Source: DATCMU01 sp036563245 | GTDB taxonomy: Bacteria; Pseudomonadota; Alphaproteobacteria; Rhizobiales; Devosiaceae | Assembly: GCA_036563245.1 (NCBI GenBank) | Contig: DATCMU010000017.1 | Coordinates: 1 to 12,519 of the forward strand | Direction: 5' to 3' | Length of the DNA: 12,519 nucleotides | Part shown: one piece after another, positions 7,464 through 12,519 of the stretch | Numbering within the stretch: the first letter of the stretch is position 1 | How the letters are laid out: every line of letters starts with the position of its first letter | Notes under the pieces: generated by a model | The model's input: only the letters and a program-made list of their open reading frames with translations | The model's database searches: none | Told to the model about the DNA's origin: nothing | Made by a program: the position numbers and the translations under genes

Positions 7464-8372
7464 TCAGGTGTGCTTTATGAAGGTTCCGGCATTCAGTTCA
7501 TTCACAGCCGTGATCAGTTCTTCACGCGTGTTCATCACGATGGGACCGTGCCAGGCGACAGGCTCGCGCAGGGGCTTGCCGGACGCCAGCAGGAACCTGA
7601 TGCCCTTTTCTCCCGCCGTTACGCTCACCTCGTCACCCGTATCGAAACGGACAAGGGTACGGTCGCCGGTCTGGTCGCGCACGAGCACTTCCCGGCCATC
7701 CACCTCTTCTTCGAGCAAGACCCCCTTGGGCTGCGAGGCGTCGCTGAACGTGCCCGAGCCCTCGAAGATATAGGCGAACGCGTTCGAATAGGTATCGACG
7801 GGAAGAACCTTGCGGCGCCCCGCCGGCACTGAAACGTCGAGATAGAGCGGATCGGCTGCAATGCCGTCGACCGGCCCGGTCTTGCCCCAGAAGTTGCCGA
7901 CGACCACCCGCACCACGGTGCCATCGTCATCGACAATTACCGGGATCTCGTTCGCCTCGATATCCTGGTAGCGTGGCGTCGTCATCTTCAGCGACGAGGG
8001 CAGGTTGGCCCAGAGCTGAAAGCCGTGCATGCGCCCGCTCGGATCGCCCTTGGGCATCTCCTGGTGCATGATGCCGCTGCCGGCAGTCATCCACTGCACG
8101 TCGCCGGCGCCCAGCTTCCCCCGGTTTCCAAGGCTGTCACCATGCTCGACCGTTCCGGACAGCACATAGGTGATCGTTTCGATGCCGCGATGGGGATGCC
8201 AGGGGAACCCCTTCAGGTAATCCTCGGGCCGCTCGTTGCGAAAATCGTCGAACAACAGGAACGGGTCGCTCTCGCGCGGCTCATGAAACCCGAAGGCGCG
8301 ATGCAACTTGACCCCAGCCCCCTCGAGCGTGGGGGTGGCGGAACTGATCGATTTTACGGCGCGGATGGACAT
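7464..8372 (-). CDS. Pirin family protein (bicupin, metal-binding)
   Basis: The 302-residue protein is a pirin, a two-domain cupin. The N-terminal cupin carries the complete metal site: His59 and His61 in FPWHPHRG, and His103 and Glu105 in GIMHQE, preceded by the pirin signature of FLLFDDF (38-44) and HGDS. The C-terminal domain ends with GKPLREPVAWHGPIVMNT, typical of the family. Some bacterial pirins (E. coli YhhW) act as quercetin 2,3-dioxygenases, and others bind metabolic enzymes; which applies here is not visible. The start at 8372 has an AAGGGAG Shine-Dalgarno sequence just upstream. It is divergently oriented from the ferritin-like gene, 201 bases away. Confidence 0.93.
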   Translation of the reverse strand: MSIRAVKSISSATPTLEGAGVKLHRAFGFHEPRESDPFLLFDDFRNERPEDYLKGFPWHPHRGIETITYVLSGTVEHGDSLGNRGKLGAGDVQWMTAGSGIMHQEMPKGDPSGRMHGFQLWANLPSSLKMTTPRYQDIEANEIPVIVDDDGTVVRVVVGNFWGKTGPVDGIAADPLYLDVSVPAGRRKVLPVDTYSNAFAYIFEGSGTFSDASQPKGVLLEEEVDGREVLVRDQTGDRTLVRFDTGDEVSVTAGEKGIRFLLASGKPLREPVAWHGPIVMNTREELITAVNELNAGTFIKHT

Positions 8373-8519
8373 GGCATGCTCCCTTGCGTGCCTGGTTTGC
8401 GATTGCCCTCAATATAGGCGACATCGACCGGATCGGTATCACGCAACAAAGCAACAGATTGTTCAGCTCGACCGAACCCCTTGCGCCCGGGCTGGCATGA
8501 TCCCGGTCATTTTCCATTC

Positions 8520-8542
8520 ATATTAGCTGTGTCTAATATTAT
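8520..8542. promoter_or_regulatory. Inverted repeat, probable operator in the pirin/ferritin-like spacer
   Basis: Arms ATATTAG (8520-8526) and CTAATAT (8533-8539) flank the six bases CTGTGT, forming a 20-base inverted repeat 34 bases before the ferritin-like start. A -10-like TATTAT (8537-8542) overlaps its right edge and TTTCCA (8511-8516) lies to the left, so the repeat would sit within or beside the promoter. The repeat is seen directly. Which regulator binds it, and whether the divergent pirin gene is also controlled, is inference; no regulator gene lies next to it. Confidence 0.4.
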
Positions 8543-8573
8543 CGATACGCAACAAGCACAAGGAACCCTCACC

Positions 8574-9077
8574 ATGAATGCACTTCAGCGCCTGAACCGG
8601 CTCGCCGCACCATTCGCTCTGGTCGCGATGACCGTCTTTTCCGGCAATGCCAGCGCCGCGCCCCTGACAGATGACGCCAGATCGGCCCTCAACGCGGCCC
8701 TTGACGACGAATATCACGCCGAGGCCGTCTACAGCGCCGTTATCGAAAAGTTTGGCGCGGTTCGCCCCTTCGTCAACATCATCCGTGCCGAACAGCAGCA
8801 TCAGGCCATGCTGATGGACCTGTTCACCAGCTACGGACTTGAGGTTCCGGCCAACCCCTACCTGACCGGAGAAAAGCCGCTTGCTCAAATCCCGGCAAGC
8901 ATCGCCGAATCCTGCGCTGTCGGGGTGGCCGCGGAGATCGCCAATCGCGATCTGTACAACGTGCAGCTTCTGCCCAAGGTTGCCGGATATGGGGATATTA
9001 CCGCTGTGCTCGAGGCGCTGCGCGATGCATCGGAGTTCAATCACCTGCCCGCTTTCCAGCGCTGCGCCAACCGATAG
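8574..9077 (+). CDS. Exported ferritin-like protein (DUF2202 type)
   Basis: The 167-residue precursor has an N-terminal signal peptide (basic start, hydrophobic LAAPFALVAMTVF, likely cut after NASA near residue 28). The mature part is a helical bundle with ferritin-like di-iron spacing: Glu46 (DDEYHAE), an ExxH at Glu73-His76 (AEQQH), Glu121 (AAEIANRD) and a second ExxH at Glu154-His157 (SEFNH). This matches my knowledge of DUF2202 proteins. It should act outside the cytoplasm, in iron or oxidant handling, but its reaction is unknown. Two cysteines, Cys114 and Cys164, could pair in the periplasm. The start at 8574 is supported by AAGGAA (8560-8565) and by the signal peptide; the in-frame ATG at 8481 is rejected. 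Confidence 0.85.
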   Translation: MNALQRLNRLAAPFALVAMTVFSGNASAAPLTDDARSALNAALDDEYHAEAVYSAVIEKFGAVRPFVNIIRAEQQHQAMLMDLFTSYGLEVPANPYLTGEKPLAQIPASIAESCAVGVAAEIANRDLYNVQLLPKVAGYGDITAVLEALRDASEFNHLPAFQRCANR

Positions 9078-9087
9078 GGTTGGAAGC

Positions 9088-9116
9088 GGACGGCGCGGCC
9101 ATACACCCCGCCGTCC
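9088..9116. terminator. GC-rich hairpin between convergent ferritin-like and hydrolase genes
   Basis: Arms GGACGGCGCGG (9088-9098) and CCCCGCCGTCC (9106-9116) pair at 10 of 11 positions around a 7-base loop. The structure sits in the 47-base gap between two convergent stops and probably acts for both. No clear T run follows on the plus strand, so it is not a textbook intrinsic terminator. Confidence 0.45.
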
Positions 9117-9124
9117 CTACCTTC

Positions 9125-10051
9125 CTATTTGATCAGCTGCACCGCACCAATCGCCTGCGGGTCGAACGCCCCGAGTCGCGTGAAGAACTCCACCACATCG
9201 TCGAGGACCGGCGCGCGCCAGCGCAACGTCTTGCCGAGGGCGAGAACCGGTTCCATGTGCTCAAGTCCCTTGTAGTATTTGGTGGTCACCGTCGCACCGG
9301 CCTGCGAAAGGGCCTCGGCCAGGACCGTGGTATTCCGCGGCTTCACGATGGGATCGAACGTGCCCGTCGCAAGAAACATCGGGGGCGAATCGGGCCTCGC
9401 GAGATTGATCGGTTGGGTCGCCTGTGGATTGTCGGCGGTTCCGAATGCGTTGGTGACCTCGGCAAACTCGAATGGATAGAAATCATAAGGCCCTGATAGC
9501 CCGACAATGCCGCGCACCGGGATCTGCGCGCCGGCCTGGCGCAGGAACGAGCGGTCGAGGCCAAGCATCACCGCATTGTACGCGCCGGCAGAGTGTCCCA
9601 TGATGAAGACCCGCTGGGGGTCTCCACCATATTCGCTGATATGCTCCTCGACCCAGGCGACGGCCGCCGCGCAATCCTCGATGAAACCCGGATAGCGGAC
9701 CTCCGGCACCAGCCGATAGTCCGGGATCACGGTGACAAATCCCTTGGCCGAAAGCGCACGACCCGCGAACGCGTAGTCGCGCCGGTCGCCATGGTCCCAG
9801 CCGCCGCCATAGATGAACACAACGACAGGCGCCGAACCCGAGGGAACCGTGGGCGCATAGATATCGAGCTTCTGCCGGTGCTCGGCGCCATAAGCGACGC
9901 CCTTGCCCAATTGAACGGCCCCCTCGTCCATCGCCGAAGGAATATTGAACGGATCCATGATTGAAAGCGCATTTGCCGCGCCCGGCAGCGCGACAAGAAA
10001 AGCAATGGCGAGCGCTACCAGCGCCTTTTGCAGGATCAACAAGGATTTCAT
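9125..10051 (-). CDS. Exported alpha/beta hydrolase (esterase-like), second paralogue
   Basis: This 308-residue protein is a close paralogue of the hydrolase at 5032-5916: both have VAYG or IAYG, DYRL-PE-RYP, YGGDP-R and GLSGPYDFYPF at matching places. The nucleophile is Ser154 in GHSAG, with Asp233 (GTFDPIV) and His265 (GLEHM) as likely triad partners; the oxyanion region is FIYGGGW (79-85). Unlike its paralogue it has a clear signal peptide: MKSLLILQK, a hydrophobic stretch to about residue 22, and a likely cut after GAANA (28). It is therefore predicted to work in the periplasm or outside the cell. Its substrate is unknown. It lies downstream of the DUF1761 gene on the same strand, separated by 187 bases, so it probably has its own promoter. 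Confidence 0.88.
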   Translation of the reverse strand: MKSLLILQKALVALAIAFLVALPGAANALSIMDPFNIPSAMDEGAVQLGKGVAYGAEHRQKLDIYAPTVPSGSAPVVVFIYGGGWDHGDRRDYAFAGRALSAKGFVTVIPDYRLVPEVRYPGFIEDCAAAVAWVEEHISEYGGDPQRVFIMGHSAGAYNAVMLGLDRSFLRQAGAQIPVRGIVGLSGPYDFYPFEFAEVTNAFGTADNPQATQPINLARPDSPPMFLATGTFDPIVKPRNTTVLAEALSQAGATVTTKYYKGLEHMEPVLALGKTLRWRAPVLDDVVEFFTRLGAFDPQAIGAVQLIK

Positions 10052-10238
10052 GGGACGTTCACCGTTTCACGGCCCGATTGACGTCGGGTCCGACGAACGC
10101 GATCAAATCAGCCGAATGTGACGAAATCCGGCAAGCGGCGATGGCAAAACAAGGGCAGGCGCGAATTGCGTCAGTCGCGTTGCAGCGCGGCCACAATGGG
10201 GTCGCACCGCCACTTCTCGCCGCAGGTGACCAGGAAGC

Positions 10239-10625
10239 CTAGAGGATGGCCTGAACGATGAACATCACCAACCCCACAGCGAGAAGATAGCCGGTATCAG
10301 TGTTGTTGGCATAAGCCGGCTTCCTCGTGAAAAGGCCGCCCGAATAGCTCATGCAGGCAAAGGCGACGAACACCAGCACGAAGGTGAACAGCGCATTGTT
10401 TGCTGCCGTCACGCCAACGACCCAGGACACCAGCAGCAACCCGATCGCCTGGGAGACCATCGCCCCGACCGGCATCGTGCTGGCAGAGCCAAGCTCGACC
10501 CCGACCCCTTCGGCCCACTTCTTGCCGAACAGCATCGGCGAATACCAGACAGCGCCCAGTACGAAGGCCAGAACCGCGCCGACGATCACCGCCAGCCAGT
10601 TCACGTTCGCAGTGATTTCCCCCAT
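10239..10625 (-). CDS. DUF1761 family small membrane protein
   Basis: This 128-residue membrane protein has four hydrophobic segments (about 9-27, 55-73, 79-95 and 110-127). The conserved WYSPMLFGKKW near the end of helix 1 (27-37) is the hallmark of DUF1761, whose function is unknown. The start at 10625 (MGEITANVNW) is chosen because the family starts there and a GGGGGA purine stretch lies about 6 bases upstream; an in-frame start at 10700 would run through the promoter and palindrome described separately. Expression is probably regulated at that site. Confidence 0.85.
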   Translation of the reverse strand: MGEITANVNWLAVIVGAVLAFVLGAVWYSPMLFGKKWAEGVGVELGSASTMPVGAMVSQAIGLLLVSWVVGVTAANNALFTFVLVFVAFACMSYSGGLFTRKPAYANNTDTGYLLAVGLVMFIVQAIL

Positions 10626-10657
10626 TGCCGTTCCCCCGCTATTCCGCCGCAGACCAC

Positions 10658-10707
10658 CTGTGACAGTTTGTCTCACAGAAGATAGCCGAACTGGCGTCAC
10701 ACCTCAA
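10658..10707 (-). promoter_or_regulatory. Promoter and operator-like palindrome of the DUF1761 gene
   Basis: Read on the minus strand, a -35 TTGAGG (10707-10702) and a -10 TATCTT (10684-10679) are separated by exactly 17 bases. Just downstream lies the imperfect 21-base palindrome 10658-10678, with perfect 6-base arms CTGTGA and TCACAG around nine bases; a smaller inverted repeat, GACA-GTT-TGTC (10662-10672), is nested inside it. The palindrome would cover the transcription start, a typical repressor position, and leave a leader of about 45 bases before the ATG. The boxes and repeats are seen; the regulator is unknown. Confidence 0.45.
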
Positions 10708-11084
10708 TCGGACGCACACCGGCCTCGGCGCTTCGCCCTAAATACACGCACCATCCAGAACCACTTTCGCCAACCATCTCTTCGCCTGGAGAGGTCTTGG
10801 CGGGCGCATCGGTCTAGACGATCATCAATCGCCCGAGGACAGCGCATATTCGCCGCCCGGAATGTCCGATTTGGCCGCCCAAGCGTCCGAGTGCAGCGTC
10901 ATTGAGGCTTCGGTTCCGACGGAATGACGATCATGGCGCAGGATCCGCGCCCCGCCCACAGCTTGCAGGTCGGCATTCGCCAGCACGACTTGCATGTGTG
11001 ACCGGATGGAAGCTCATCGAGATGAAGCGAGCAAGGTTGACTCCGACCCGAACACGCCAATCACGACCCCGGTTTCCGGAACGC
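10708..11084. other. Stretch without a recognisable gene
   Basis: These 377 bases separate the DUF1761 promoter from the rRNA terminator. Short open frames exist on both strands (for example 10902-11126 plus), but none has a convincing start, a recognisable family or non-random composition. No tRNA fold or insertion-sequence end was seen. It may be spacer or decayed coding sequence. Confidence 0.5.
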
Positions 11085-11117
11085 AAAAAGGCCCCCTCGT
11101 TTCCGAGGGGGCCTTTT
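11085..11117 (-). terminator. Intrinsic terminator of the rRNA operon
   Basis: A perfect 14-base stem (11086-11099 with 11104-11117, AAAAGGCCCCCTCG and its complement) encloses a four-base loop. On the minus strand the stem ends in a run of five T (11089-11085). It begins 36 bases after the end of 5S rRNA, the expected place for the operon's terminator. Confidence 0.92.
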
Positions 11118-11153
11118 AAATCTTGACTGTGAAGAGATCAATTGTTCTTGGCA

Positions 11154-11272
11154 GACCTGGCAGCGACCTACTCTCCCATGCCTTGAGACATAGTACCATC
11201 GGCGCTGAAGCATTTGACGGTCGAGTTCGGAATGGGATCGGGTCTTGGGCGCTTCGCAATAGCCACCAGGTC
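11154..11272 (-). rRNA. rrf: 5S ribosomal RNA
   Basis: On the minus strand the sequence begins GACCTGGTGG and ends CCAGGTC, so the two ends pair as helix I over 119 nucleotides, the normal 5S length. Conserved internal parts are visible: CCCGATCCCATTCCGAACTCG near the CGAAC loop, GATGGTACT and ATGGGAGAGTAGG. It follows the 23S gene after a spacer of about 96 bases. End positions are set by the helix I pairing and may differ from the mature ends by a few bases. Confidence 0.95.
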
Positions 11273-11368
11273 GGCGAAGAACAACTGAGTGAATTCTGGT
11301 TTTTTTGGTTTGTGACCGATCGTTCAGCCCACCGGCAAAGCCGGATTTACGGGCATTGACTAATGAGA

Positions 11369-12519
<1,151 letters not shown>

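Noticed and set aside
10658..10678. CTGTGA...TCACAG as a CRP-type binding site
   Set aside because: The half-sites resemble the CRP consensus, but the spacing is nine bases rather than the six (TGTGA-N6-TCACA) that CRP needs.
10902..11126. A 74-codon plus-strand frame before the rRNA terminator
   Set aside because: It runs through the terminator stem, has no good ribosome binding site and is Arg/Pro-rich with no recognisable domain.

Overview
The window is a GC-rich bacterial chromosome segment. Its right end is the distal part of a ribosomal RNA operon read on the minus strand: the 3' part of 23S rRNA (running off the window), then 5S rRNA, then a strong intrinsic terminator. The 23S/5S sequence, the high GC content and the accessory genes suggest an alphaproteobacterium, most likely of the Sphingomonadales. 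That placement is from memory of such sequences, not from a search.

Left part (1-5093, all plus strand). A Tas-like aldo/keto reductase stands alone (175-1209). A 236-base gap follows, with a GC-rich hairpin and a near-perfect 21-base palindrome. Then comes a tightly packed export operon: a TetR-type regulator, an ABC ATPase and two small six-helix membrane proteins. The start of each of the last three genes overlaps the stop of the gene before it. The order and protein features resemble the mycobacterial Rv2688c-Rv2687c-Rv2686c exporter group. The simplest model is a TetR repressor that binds the palindrome and controls its own efflux pump. A DUF599 membrane protein follows 73 bases later.

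Middle part (5032-10051). Two paralogous alpha/beta hydrolases, both on the minus strand, bracket three other genes. The first (5032-5916) has no signal peptide and its 3' end overlaps the DUF599 gene tail to tail. The second (9125-10051) has a clear signal peptide. Between them lie an EAL-domain c-di-GMP phosphodiesterase with a degenerate GGDEF domain (plus), a pirin (minus) and an exported ferritin-like DUF2202 protein (plus). The pirin and ferritin-like genes diverge from a 201-base spacer carrying a 20-base inverted repeat. The convergent junctions at 7425-7463 and 9078-9124 each hold a GC-rich hairpin.

Right part (10239-12519, minus strand). A small DUF1761 membrane protein has a well-formed candidate promoter and an operator-like palindrome just downstream of the -10. 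About 380 bases without a recognisable gene separate it from the rRNA operon terminator.

I see no mobile element, CRISPR array, tRNA or phage gene. The genes are mostly known families. I do not see a convincing new multi-gene system; the most interesting points are the self-regulated exporter operon, the compartment-split hydrolase pair and the pirin/ferritin-like divergent unit.
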